A stretch of 64,000 nucleotides of DNA from NCBI GenBank assembly GCA_030680835.1, contig JAUXUD010000053.1:1-64000 (forward strand). The letters are read 5' to 3'. Both the position numbers and the translations under genes were made by a program. Source of the DNA: Bacteroidota bacterium. GTDB lineage: Bacteria; Bacteroidota; Bacteroidia; UKL13-3. Below are positions 8,228 through 16,449 of this stretch, piece by piece. The notes under the pieces are model-generated. The model was not told the DNA's origin, ran no database searches, and saw only the letters and a list, made by a program, of their open reading frames with translations. Position 1 is the stretch's first letter. Every line of letters starts with the position of its first letter.

Positions 8228-8363
8228 ATGTTCAGCTATTGAACAGGTTGTATTTCAGATTTTTATGTATGTTCTGGTGAGTTAAATTGCAATTTATCAC
8301 TACTCACCGAATCACTCACTTTTATTTTGGGCAATTTTGATATATTTTGATATTCCCCAAAAC

Positions 8364-8398
8364 AAAAAAACCTGTAAATGCTTTGATTCACAGGTTTT
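8364..8398 (-). terminator. Intrinsic terminator downstream of tmRNA
   Basis: On the minus strand, AAAACCTGT pairs with ACAGGTTTT around a 14-base loop, and the stem runs into a T tract. It lies 25 bases after the tmRNA 3' end and faces the integrase. Confidence 0.7.
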
Positions 8399-8422
8399 AG
8401 TTTGGATTAAATATCAGTTCAG

Positions 8423-8787
8423 TGGAGGTGCAGGGATTCGAACCCTGGTCCGGAAGCGCAATGGTCATGCTTTCTACACGTTTAGCACAACATTATATTC
8501 AGGTTAGGCAGGTTGCCATGCTTACCAACCAAACCTATATCCCCTTGTGTACTGTTTATGTGCCAGTGGCATACACACAACAGACCCTATCTGATGACGG
8601 TTCTGGTGGAAATGCGATAAGATAAACACTCCCGAACCGAAAGCTTACTTAATCTTCCTGATTAAGCAGCCATTGCGAATTGAGTTTCGCCAACTATAGT
8701 TTTGGAAATTGAGATTATAGTGCCAACTGTCCAATGCACTACATGCTTACATGCCAATCAATCACCCCGTCAATACCGGTCACCCCC
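8423..8787 (-). ncRNA. ssrA: tmRNA (transfer-messenger RNA)
   Basis: Rescues stalled ribosomes by trans-translation. The 5' end GGGGGTG (8787-8781) pairs with CACCTCC at the 3' end (8430-8424), and the T arm CAGGGTTCGAATCCCTG lies next to it. CCA is not encoded. The tag frame, at 8691-8662, reads GGC GAA ACT CAA TTC GCA ATG GCT GCT TAA, giving the tag GETQFAMAA. This has the GE...A(L/M)AA form known from Bacteroidota. The 3' end faces the integrase and is the probable insertion target of the island. Length is about 365 nt, usual for a one-piece tmRNA. Confidence 0.95.
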
Positions 8788-8807
8788 ATGAATTAAAGAA
8801 CTAGCGG

Positions 8808-8815
8808 CAAAGGTA
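8808..8815 (-). promoter_or_regulatory. Candidate -7 box for ssrA
   Basis: On the minus strand this reads TACCTTTG, a perfect TAnnTTTG element, 20 bases before the mature tmRNA 5' end. A -33 element at standard spacing is not evident, so the call is tentative. Confidence 0.4.
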
Positions 8816-8902
8816 GGGAAAGAAATGGGAAATGGGATAGGGGAAATGAGAAAACAAGAATTTGATACGTAAATGCGTAAATACAATTCCTTGCGGATGC
8901 CC

Positions 8903-9400
8903 TTATACCAACTCAACCAAAACCGTATTCTTCTCCACTGCCTGCTTCACTGCCACACCAACACGTTTCACCGTCCCATCCTGGTCGGCTTTAATGATAT
9001 TTTCCATTTTCATGGCTTCGAGTACCAGTAAGGGTTCGCCTTTTTTGATGACATCGCCTTCTTTTACATTTATTTGCAACACCATTCCGGGCATCGGGGC
9101 TTTAATTAAATTCGACTTGCTTACCATGAGCTTGTCCATGCCCAGTTGACTTAACAAGGCATCGAAACGGTCTTTAATTTCAACCTCATGTTTTGCACCA
9201 TTAACCAGAATAAACATGCCTTTTCCATTTTCGGTTTTGCTCAGCAATTCAATGGTAAAACTTTGATTGTTAATTAAAACATGATATTTATTGGGTTCAA
9301 GTTTTATGGTATCGGCATTAACAGCTTTACCATTCACCATGGCAGTACCTGCTATCAGATTGAATGCAAAATCCTGATTGTTTACTTTAATATTTAGCAT
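8903..9400 (-). CDS. Biotin carboxyl carrier protein (acyl-CoA/pyruvate carboxylase type)
   Basis: A 165-residue protein starting at ATG 9400 (MLNIKV); an upstream TTG is less likely. The last 75 residues form a biotinyl domain: IKAPMPGMVLQINVKEGD, then LVLEAMKMEN with the biotin-accepting Lys near residue 129, then DGTVKRVGV. The N-terminal 90 residues are a linker/assembly region like that of small-subunit carriers of propionyl- or methylmalonyl-type carboxylases in Bacteroidota. It carries CO2 between biotin carboxylase and carboxyltransferase subunits, which are not in this window. It is divergent from the M1 peptidase gene. Confidence 0.85.
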   Translation of the reverse strand: MLNIKVNNQDFAFNLIAGTAMVNGKAVNADTIKLEPNKYHVLINNQSFTIELLSKTENGKGMFILVNGAKHEVEIKDRFDALLSQLGMDKLMVSKSNLIKAPMPGMVLQINVKEGDVIKKGEPLLVLEAMKMENIIKADQDGTVKRVGVAVKQAVEKNTVLVELV

Positions 9401-9445
9401 GTTTTTACGCAAATTATTGTTTTATTGCGATGTATTTGTAAATGT

Positions 9446-12040
9446 ATGAGAATTAATTTAATGCTCTTTTTGCTTTGTACGCTCGCTTTTATGGCCTGCA
9501 AAATAAACAAAAAGCCGGACTCTGTAAAGGATCAAACAGTAGAAAAAGTAATTTTGGAGGAAGTTTTAATTACTCCGCACAAAAAAACGGAGGCAGGAAC
9601 CTATCATCCCGCTGAAAAACGTATTGTTGATTTATTGCATACACGTCTTGAAATTTCCTTCGATTATCCCCGTCAGTGGGTTTATGGGAAAGCAACCTTG
9701 TGGATGAAACCTTATTTTCATGCGATTCAAAGTGTTGAACTGGATGCAAAGGGATTTACCATAAATCAGGTAGGTTTGATTCATGCACAAGACACCCTGC
9801 CGGTATGGTTTCAATACGACAGTACCCGCTTGTATATTAAACTACCCCTCTTAAAATCAAGCAAAGATACTTTTGTACTTTATATAGATTATATCGCAAA
9901 GCCCAATGAGCTGGCCAATGAAGGGGGTTATGCCATCACGGATTCACGGGGAATTTATTTCGTAAATCCAATGGGAACAGATCCCAATAAACCCCGCGAA
10001 ATATGGACACAGGGGGAAACACAATACAATTCATGCTGGTTTCCCACAAATGATGTACCCAACGAAAAACATACCCAGGATATTTTTATAACCCTTGATG
10101 ATAAAGATGTGAGTTTAAGCAATGGCTTATGGGTGGGTTCAGTTAAACAAAAAAATGGCAAAAGAACCGACCATTGGCAGCAGTTAAAGCCGCATGCTCC
10201 CTATTTAACCATGCTGGTGGTGGGTGAATTTAGTATTGTAAAAGATCAGTGGCATGGCATGGAAGTGAGTTATTATGTTGAACCCAAATATGAACCGTAT
10301 GCAAGAATGATTTTTGGGAAAACGCCTCAAATGATAGATGTGTTTTCTAAGCTCACAGGTGTGGATTATCCATGGGATAAATTTAGTCAGGTGGTATGCC
10401 GTGATTTCGTGAGCGGAGCCATGGAAAACACTTCGGCAGTATTGCATTACGAAGCGGTACAGCATGATGCCAGGGAGCATTTGGACAACCCGCATGAGGA
10501 TATTATAGTACATGAGTTGTTTCACCACTGGTTTGGAGATTATGTTACCTGCAACAGCTGGAGTAACCTGCCTTTAAATGAAAGTTTTGCTACTTATGGT
10601 GAGTATTTATGGAATGAATTTACCTATGGAAAGCAATATGCAGATATGTTATTCAGCAGGAACCTGGATGCCTATCTGCGTTCAAAAAGCAAGCATGGGG
10701 TTTCACCCATCAGAACTGTTTATAAGGACGCTGATGAGTTGTTTGATGTGGTGAGTTATCAAAAAGGAAGCTGGATAATACATATGCTCCGCAAGCAGAT
10801 TGGTGATGCTGCATTTTTTAAAGGACTGAACCTGTATCTTACTCAGAATAAATTTGGAACTGCCGATATACATCACCTGCGGCATGCAATGGAACAGGCA
10901 AGTGGCGAGGATTTAAATCTGTTTTTTACACACTGGTTTTTGGGTAAAGGTCACCCCGAACTGGCCATGAATTATTATTTTGACAAGCCACGCAAAAAGC
11001 TGATGCTTGAAATTAGGCAGGTGCAGGACAGTAGTTTTGGGGTGTTTAATATTCCCACACAATTGAGTTATGCATTTGACAACGGGGATCAAAAACCAAT
11101 GGTTAAAACCATCCATATTGACATTAACAGCAGGTATGAATTGATTGCAATAGATTGCGAAAATGAAGATCAGATGATGCGTGATTTGGCGCTTATTTAT
11201 CTTGATCCCAATGGCAATTTATTGGGTTCACTAAAAGAAAACAAATCACCTGGGGCCTGGTTGAATCAATTAATATTTGGAGAATCCTATTTGGCCAAAC
11301 AAAGGGCGTTGCGGCAGATAATGGCATTTAAGGAAGATAGTTTAAAACCTATCGTAAGTTCTGCAATTGAATTTTTCTTTAACCGGGAAGAATATTATTA
11401 CAAACTAAATGGAATAATGCTTATAAATAACCATGAGGAATTGTTTGAGTCTTTTGAAAATAAAATTTTGGAACTGGCAGTCTTTCCAGGCGAAGCCTGG
11501 GTAAGAAATGAAGCCCTAAAAGTGTTGGGTCAAAGAAAAAATAAAATGTATTTTCCTGTTTTTACAAACGCGTTGAAAGATTCATCAAATGCAGTAGTGA
11601 GCTCAGCTTTATACGGAATTCAGGCAATGGATTCAGACACGGTTTTGGACTTTTGTTTGTCTTTGGAAAAATTGCAAAGCGGACAGGTGCAAAAAACAAT
11701 ATCAGATATATATGCAGATAATTCAAAGGACAATAAGAATGAATATTTTAAAAGTATTATTGGAAAATACGGACTGAACCGGAATAGCATTTTATATAAT
11801 TACGGAGTATATTTAAAACAACAGGATGATCCGATTATCCTTGAAGGATTATACGTCCTTCAAAACTATTATAAACAATGCAGTGATTTAAACAAAAATA
11901 TGGTAATGCTAAAAGTATTTAAGGGGATTAAAAAGGAAGTTGAATCAAACGATCCTGAAAAGGAAACCGAAATTCGCAAACAATTAATAACCGACCTCAA
12001 TAATTTTGAAAACATACTGAAAGAATCACTCGAAAGATAA
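9446..12040 (+). CDS. M1-family zinc aminopeptidase, probable lipoprotein
   Basis: Start ATG 9446 gives a short N-terminal signal ending at a Cys (LCTLAFMAC), so it is probably a lipoprotein. The N-terminal beta domain is followed by the catalytic domain with the exopeptidase motif SGAMEN (about residue 322) and the zinc site HELFHHWFGD near 354, with the third ligand in LNESFATYGEY about 20 residues on. The C-terminal 250 residues look like HEAT-type helical repeats (for example VRNEALKVLGQRKN). The role is trimming N-terminal residues from peptides in the periplasm or at the surface. The last 15 bases overlap the convergent DUF1223 gene. Confidence 0.93.
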   Translation: MRINLMLFLLCTLAFMACKINKKPDSVKDQTVEKVILEEVLITPHKKTEAGTYHPAEKRIVDLLHTRLEISFDYPRQWVYGKATLWMKPYFHAIQSVELDAKGFTINQVGLIHAQDTLPVWFQYDSTRLYIKLPLLKSSKDTFVLYIDYIAKPNELANEGGYAITDSRGIYFVNPMGTDPNKPREIWTQGETQYNSCWFPTNDVPNEKHTQDIFITLDDKDVSLSNGLWVGSVKQKNGKRTDHWQQLKPHAPYLTMLVVGEFSIVKDQWHGMEVSYYVEPKYEPYARMIFGKTPQMIDVFSKLTGVDYPWDKFSQVVCRDFVSGAMENTSAVLHYEAVQHDAREHLDNPHEDIIVHELFHHWFGDYVTCNSWSNLPLNESFATYGEYLWNEFTYGKQYADMLFSRNLDAYLRSKSKHGVSPIRTVYKDADELFDVVSYQKGSWIIHMLRKQIGDAAFFKGLNLYLTQNKFGTADIHHLRHAMEQASGEDLNLFFTHWFLGKGHPELAMNYYFDKPRKKLMLEIRQVQDSSFGVFNIPTQLSYAFDNGDQKPMVKTIHIDINSRYELIAIDCENEDQMMRDLALIYLDPNGNLLGSLKENKSPGAWLNQLIFGESYLAKQRALRQIMAFKEDSLKPIVSSAIEFFFNREEYYYKLNGIMLINNHEELFESFENKILELAVFPGEAWVRNEALKVLGQRKNKMYFPVFTNALKDSSNAVVSSALYGIQAMDSDTVLDFCLSLEKLQSGQVQKTISDIYADNSKDNKNEYFKSIIGKYGLNRNSILYNYGVYLKQQDDPIILEGLYVLQNYYKQCSDLNKNMVMLKVFKGIKKEVESNDPEKETEIRKQLITDLNNFENILKESLER

Positions 12041-12796
12041 TTGTTCCGTTGCAAAAACTTCGTAGGTTTGCTGGTGCTGGATGAAGACGAGGAGCCTGAA
12101 ATTTTCGAGGTTAAAATCGCGTTTGATACCCATTTTAACAATGCCCTGTTTTTCTTTTAAGGGTATGCTGATCATTTTTCGGGCTACATTGTGATGGTGT
12201 AAAATTTTGTCTTTGTTTTCACCGGCTGTAACCATATTATTAATTCTTTTCTGAACCAATACCACATTTAAATTTGTGGAATCGATATCGCCCCAGATTT
12301 TATATCCAACAACGATGCTGTCTTCATTGTCTGCAGGGGTTACACCGGTTCTCATAAAATGTTTTGAAGGTTTACTCAGGGTTTCCTGAATTTTCATCCC
12401 GATGCTTTTTTTGTCGGTACCCGCGTAATCTTTTTCACTGCCGTTAACAAAGGCCATAGGTGTATACAGTGCAGGAAGATGTTTTTTAAATACATAGTTT
12501 TGTTGGCGCAAGCTATATGCCGAATCACTGAAAGGATCCACCCAGCCGGATCGGTTCCAGATGACCACATGATAATCGAGCACATAAACAGGCATTTTAT
12601 TGCTGTCGCTGATTTCAATAATTTCCCGCATAAAATCGTCTGCAAAGGGACAACTTCCGCAACCTTCAGACGAAAATAATTCGATTAAAACGGAGGGTTT
12701 AAATAATTCTCCCGAGGGTTGCTCCCCTTCTTTTTGGGCAATTACTGAACCCAGGAAAATAAAACTAAAAAGGAGTGATAAATATGTTTTTTTCAT
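12026..12796 (-). CDS. DUF1223 thioredoxin-like secreted protein
   Basis: A 256-residue protein with an N-terminal signal peptide (LLFSFIFLGSVIAQ). The body matches the DUF1223 pattern: VLIELFSSEGCGSCPFAD with a C46-x-x-C49 pair, then DYHVVIWNRSGWVDPFSD and LYTPMAFVNG. DUF1223 proteins are exported thioredoxin-fold proteins of uncertain function, possibly thiol-disulfide chemistry in the periplasm. The start overlaps the stop of the M28 peptidase gene by four bases (ATGA), so the two are co-translated. The 3' end overlaps the M1 peptidase gene on the other strand. Confidence 0.85.
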   Translation of the reverse strand: MKKTYLSLLFSFIFLGSVIAQKEGEQPSGELFKPSVLIELFSSEGCGSCPFADDFMREIIEISDSNKMPVYVLDYHVVIWNRSGWVDPFSDSAYSLRQQNYVFKKHLPALYTPMAFVNGSEKDYAGTDKKSIGMKIQETLSKPSKHFMRTGVTPADNEDSIVVGYKIWGDIDSTNLNVVLVQKRINNMVTAGENKDKILHHHNVARKMISIPLKEKQGIVKMGIKRDFNLENFRLLVFIQHQQTYEVFATEQLSFE

Positions 12797-14538
12797 TTAA
12801 AAAATAACTTTTGTGAGTCAACCTTTAACCCATCAACAAAAAGTGTGCAATAATATAAACCTTTGGCATTAAATCCATGTTCAAAAAGTACTTCATTGAT
12901 TTCCTGCGATAAAGAAACCGGTAATTGTTTCACAGATTTACCCTGCATATCAAATATTTCAATCTTGCCCATTCTATTTACTGAAGGGTTTTTCACCCAT
13001 ACACTGAAGCTTAATGTTTCATCAACAGGATTGGGACTCACAGGTAAAAGTTGCACGTTCATTTGTTTTTCAATCGTTTTTTGAATCCCTGCTGCAGGCA
13101 CTCCCAATACTTTTACATATTGTTCGGGAGCAAATAAGCTTTCTATATTTTCGGCATCATACCGCGCTACTGAAACAAAATATATACTGTCGGTTTTAAC
13201 ATGATAGGTTTTGAAATCTACCTGACCGCTTACTGTATACAATGTATCAAAATCATTTTTACGGCTTCTTAATCCAATGCGGTAATTATTGGGCGCAAGC
13301 GGATTTTTGATAATCACGGTTAATCCATTTCCATCATTTACCAGATTAAATTCAGGTGCATTGGGACCATTGGCTGCCATTGCCATGGCTGTACCGTTGA
13401 GCCAGCAATTCCGCTGCAGGTAAGTGGTGCTTACATAATAGCTGTCTATCAATCCATCGCTGTTAACATCCATGCCCAGAATATCGCGTGTGCTATGCTG
13501 ACGGTCAACATAACCTGCTTGGGGATTGGCATCTCCATGTTCGTTTGCGCTGGTAAACCGGATGGCACTATAATTTTGGGTACGGAAGGGTATATGGTCA
13601 CCACCACGTCCGGTGCGGTCTTCAGCATTCATGATATTTACAATAGTTTTGACCGGCATTTTGGGAATCATTTCTTCCTCAAACTCCAGTTTTACAAAGC
13701 GTGCCAAACCTTTATGATTTGAAAAATTTGTACCTGCCGAGAAAATCCTGACATTGATGCTGTCTCTTTCATTTTCACCCGGGCAACCGGGAGGAGAAGC
13801 TGTTTTACCACAAATAATTCCCCCCACAATATCATTATTAAATACGGCATGTATGGGAATTGAACCGGCTTTGCAATATTTGGCGAATGCCTCCGCACCG
13901 GCCAGGCCTTGCTCTTCGCCAATGGTTAACATGAACACCAATGTGCGTTTGTAGGTATTGGCACTCATTACCCTTGCGAGTTCCAAAACCAATGCACAAC
14001 CACTGCCATTATCTTCCATCCCCTGAGCCAGGCAAAGGGTATCACAGGTTGATTCGCAACGACTGTCGATATGGGCTTCAACAAAAACAAAACCTTTTGC
14101 ACTGGTATCCGTTCCAGGCAGAACAGCCATGATATTGCGGTGTCGGCCCGATGTACATACCAGTTTATCGAACTGAAAAAAGGAAACCAGTAAACGATTT
14201 GCATTTTTGGCTGAAAATCTTTCGAATTGCTGATGGGCCCACCTGCGGGCAGCACCAATACCGGTTGTTGGAGATACTGTGTCTGAACCTGTATTGCGGG
14301 TATAAAACTGGCTCATCCGGTTCAGATAATACAACATGGAATCGGTATTCACCCCTGCATAGAGCCCGTTAATAATTGCATTTTTGGCAGTTGCGGTTGG
14401 CGAACTATTGTAAACAGCGGGATTGTAATTGCCCTTCAATATATTTTCAACAAGCGGATTTGTAAACAGGTAATTGGTTTGCGCTTCGCAGCGAAACAGC
14501 AATTCACATAATATCAGAAGTAAAATAATTTTTTTCAT
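12793..14538 (-). CDS. Secreted M28-family zinc metallopeptidase with T9SS sorting domain
   Basis: A 581-residue protein with a signal peptide (LLLILCELLFRCEA). The M28 catalytic domain has the metal ligands expected for a two-zinc aminopeptidase: EAHIDSRC near residue 154, MEDNGSG near 170 with the bridging Asp, and IGEEQGLAG near 206 with the catalytic Glu pair. A fibronectin-like segment lies around residues 410-480. The last 80 residues look like a T9SS type A sorting domain (PVSPNPVDETLSF ... KGLYYCTLFVDG). It should be secreted across the outer membrane by the type IX system and degrade peptides. It is followed by the DUF1223 gene in the same operon. Confidence 0.92.
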   Translation of the reverse strand: MKKIILLLILCELLFRCEAQTNYLFTNPLVENILKGNYNPAVYNSSPTATAKNAIINGLYAGVNTDSMLYYLNRMSQFYTRNTGSDTVSPTTGIGAARRWAHQQFERFSAKNANRLLVSFFQFDKLVCTSGRHRNIMAVLPGTDTSAKGFVFVEAHIDSRCESTCDTLCLAQGMEDNGSGCALVLELARVMSANTYKRTLVFMLTIGEEQGLAGAEAFAKYCKAGSIPIHAVFNNDIVGGIICGKTASPPGCPGENERDSINVRIFSAGTNFSNHKGLARFVKLEFEEEMIPKMPVKTIVNIMNAEDRTGRGGDHIPFRTQNYSAIRFTSANEHGDANPQAGYVDRQHSTRDILGMDVNSDGLIDSYYVSTTYLQRNCWLNGTAMAMAANGPNAPEFNLVNDGNGLTVIIKNPLAPNNYRIGLRSRKNDFDTLYTVSGQVDFKTYHVKTDSIYFVSVARYDAENIESLFAPEQYVKVLGVPAAGIQKTIEKQMNVQLLPVSPNPVDETLSFSVWVKNPSVNRMGKIEIFDMQGKSVKQLPVSLSQEINEVLFEHGFNAKGLYYCTLFVDGLKVDSQKLFFK

Positions 14539-14554
14539 AACCGGGATGTTTATT

Positions 14555-14562
14555 CAAAGATA
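14555..14562 (-). promoter_or_regulatory. Candidate -7 box for the M28 peptidase operon
   Basis: The minus strand reads TATCTTTG, a perfect TAnnTTTG element, 16 bases before the ATG at 14538. No clear TTTG is seen at the usual distance upstream. Confidence 0.35.
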
Positions 14563-14715
14563 TTTAATTTGAGGAAATCCGGATACTTTTCAACCGCAAC
14601 CTTAACACAGAATCATCCGGATAAATCAGCAAAAAGGATTTTTGTCACATTTAGTTGTAAAAAAAAACATTTTATTTGTAAAGCTGTTAACCTATTTAAA
14701 CTAAACAATTACCCA

Positions 14716-15624
14716 TTGGGAACATTTTCAATTAAGGACATTGAGGCCGTTACAGGTATTAAAGGACATACCTTGCGCATCTGGGAGCAGCGATACGCGA
14801 TTGTTAATCCCAAACGTACCGAAACAAACATTCGTTTTTACGACGATTGTGATATGAAATCACTGCTCAATATAAAATTATTAAACGAAAATGGCTATAA
14901 AATTTCTGAGATTTCCAAATTAAGCAAGAATCAGATTTCAGAAAAAGTTATTGAAATTACCCATCAGATTTCAGATTTTCAGGGTCATATCCGTTCTTTC
15001 ATATCCGCCATGATGAGCTTTGATGAGCCGGGCTTTCACAAGTTGTTGGGTATGTATATTTGTCAGTTTGGTATTGAGGAAGCTTTTATAAAAATTGTAT
15101 TTCCTTTTCTTACCCAGGTGGGCATGTTATGGCAGGTTGGGTCTATTCAGCCTTCTCACGAGCATTTTGCTTCAAACCTGATTAAGCAAAAATTGTATGT
15201 AGCCATTGATTCGCAGGTGGGAAAATATGCCGAACACAGAAAGCGGTTTTTATTATTTTTACCCGAAACCGAAAAGCATTCCATGCCGCTTTTATTTGCC
15301 AATTATATCATTCGTTCTCGCGGACATGAAGTGTTATATTTAGGGCAGGAAGTTCCGCTTGTTGATTTGCAAAATGCATTTGAAAATGAAAATCCGGATT
15401 ATATTTTAACTATGATGACCAGTGCCCAACCTGAAATTGATAAACAGGCTTTCATTAATTTTTTGGTTAACAACTGGAAAGGAGCCAAAATATTGCTAAC
15501 CGGAACGCAGTTTAATTGTCCGAATTTGCAATTGTGTTCCAGGTCGCTGAAGTTAAATTCAATGGATGAGTTTGTTTGTTTTATTAATACTTTGTCACCT
15601 TCCTGGGCTGTTTCAGGAGGGTAG
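14716..15624 (+). CDS. MerR-type regulator with B12-binding domain (CarH/LitR-like)
   Basis: The frame is open from TTG 14569 with no ATG before the DNA-binding domain. I chose TTG 14716 (MGTFSIKD) because the MerR helix-turn-helix begins there: FSIKDIEAVTGIKGHTLRIWEQRY, including the hallmark LRIWEQRY. A helical B12-proximal domain (about residues 95-190, with FPFLTQVGMLWQVG) follows. The C-terminal Rossmann-like domain has PETEKHSMP, with the His that can be the lower cobalt ligand, and SRGHEVLYLGQEVP. This is the architecture of cobalamin-dependent light-sensing repressors of carotenoid genes. Light sensing here is inferred from the family. It is divergent from the M28 peptidase operon. 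Confidence 0.87.
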   Translation: MGTFSIKDIEAVTGIKGHTLRIWEQRYAIVNPKRTETNIRFYDDCDMKSLLNIKLLNENGYKISEISKLSKNQISEKVIEITHQISDFQGHIRSFISAMMSFDEPGFHKLLGMYICQFGIEEAFIKIVFPFLTQVGMLWQVGSIQPSHEHFASNLIKQKLYVAIDSQVGKYAEHRKRFLLFLPETEKHSMPLLFANYIIRSRGHEVLYLGQEVPLVDLQNAFENENPDYILTMMTSAQPEIDKQAFINFLVNNWKGAKILLTGTQFNCPNLQLCSRSLKLNSMDEFVCFINTLSPSWAVSGG

Positions 15625-15732
15625 GAGTGTAGGATTGCAGGAGTGTATGAGGGTAGGAGTGTAGGAGCGTATGAGTTTAACCCACCCTCCTATCTTCCTA
15701 CCCTCCTATCTTCCCACCCTCCTACACTCATC
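15615..15732. repeat. Mirror-like purine/pyrimidine repeat between convergent genes
   Basis: The first half on the plus strand consists of degenerate copies of AGGAGGGTAGGAGTGT and similar units. The second half contains the same units inverted (ACCCTCCTATCTTCC and similar). The array fills the gap between two convergent stop codons and even supplies the last codons of the MerR-B12 gene. It can fold into a large imperfect hairpin and probably serves as a two-way terminator. Confidence 0.6.
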
Positions 15733-16425
15733 TTACCTGCCTTGTTGCATTACATTTAACACATTAACCAGTTCGGTTTCGGTTACAATTTGATAACCGG
15801 GCGGAATTTCAAAATACCTGTCTTCGATGGGTAAGGGCATTACCATTTTTACGGTTAGGGTTCTGTTAATGTTAGCTTCAAAAGTACTATACTGCATTAA
15901 AAAACCATCGATCATTTTAAAGGCTTCATCACCTTCAGTAGTATAGGGCGGCAAGTCCCTTGTAAACCAACATTCTGATTTGTTACTAATGCCATTTTTA
16001 GTTTTAATGATAAAAGCTTTATGGCAAATATAACCTGCAATTTTTTTTGTATCGTTTACCAGTTCAATTTTTATATCGATACGTGCGGTATCTGTTTTCA
16101 ATGAATTTATTACTTCAACCATTTCACTATCGCTTTTTCGCATAGCAAATTTTTTGCCGTAAATATTAAGTAATATGATTGTTTCTTTTTTTGTTTTATC
16201 TGTAATGGTAACATTTTTACCAAAAGGTCCGGCACCCATTTCCAATCTGCATTTTTCATTTTTAAAATAGAAAGTTGCATCATGTGGTAATTGATGCTCA
16301 TGTTCTTTCATCTCAGCAGTTAAATTCTGATAAGTAATATCATAAAATAATTTCCCTTCGGTAACTTTGGGTTGTGACCTGAGTAAAACAGGAATAAAAA
16401 AGAAAAGCAATATTATTTTTCGCAT
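15733..16425 (-). CDS. Exported DUF4412/GLPGLI-like protein
   Basis: A 230-residue protein from ATG 16425, which begins a clear signal peptide (MRKIILLFFFIPVLLRSQ); an upstream GTG is in frame but adds residues before it. The mature part begins with EGKLFYDITYQN and continues as beta strands, with DTKKIAGYICHKAF and SECWFTRDLPPY. This pattern resembles the GLPGLI/DUF4412 proteins common in Bacteroidota, which are periplasmic or outer-membrane proteins of unknown function. It lies 24 bases downstream of the crotonase gene on the same strand. Confidence 0.7.
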   Translation of the reverse strand: MRKIILLFFFIPVLLRSQPKVTEGKLFYDITYQNLTAEMKEHEHQLPHDATFYFKNEKCRLEMGAGPFGKNVTITDKTKKETIILLNIYGKKFAMRKSDSEMVEVINSLKTDTARIDIKIELVNDTKKIAGYICHKAFIIKTKNGISNKSECWFTRDLPPYTTEGDEAFKMIDGFLMQYSTFEANINRTLTVKMVMPLPIEDRYFEIPPGYQIVTETELVNVLNVMQQGR

Positions 16426-16449
16426 GGGCTTGTTTTTGAACACTCAAAT

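Larger units (their letters stand above)
1..8422. mobile_element. Right-hand part of an integrated genomic island beside ssrA
   Basis: This stretch runs from the left window edge to the 3' end of the tmRNA gene. It carries an integrase close to that end, two opposed AT-rich gene cassettes, and long inverted repeats. Its genes look visibly more AT-rich than the core genes to the right (by eye, not computed). tmRNA genes are well-known targets for tyrosine-recombinase islands. I saw no second copy of the tmRNA 3' end inside the window, so the left boundary must lie outside it, and the exact attachment core is not determined. That this is an island is an inference from the integrase, its position and the unusual cargo. 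Confidence 0.65.

Noticed and set aside
8335-8353. Two copies of TTTTGATAT as integrase arm sites
   Set aside because: Nine AT-rich bases repeated once are too weak in this AT-rich region to support a call.
8422-8625. Open frame on the plus strand opposite the tmRNA
   Set aside because: It is the complement of the tmRNA 3' region. The RNA gene explains the sequence.
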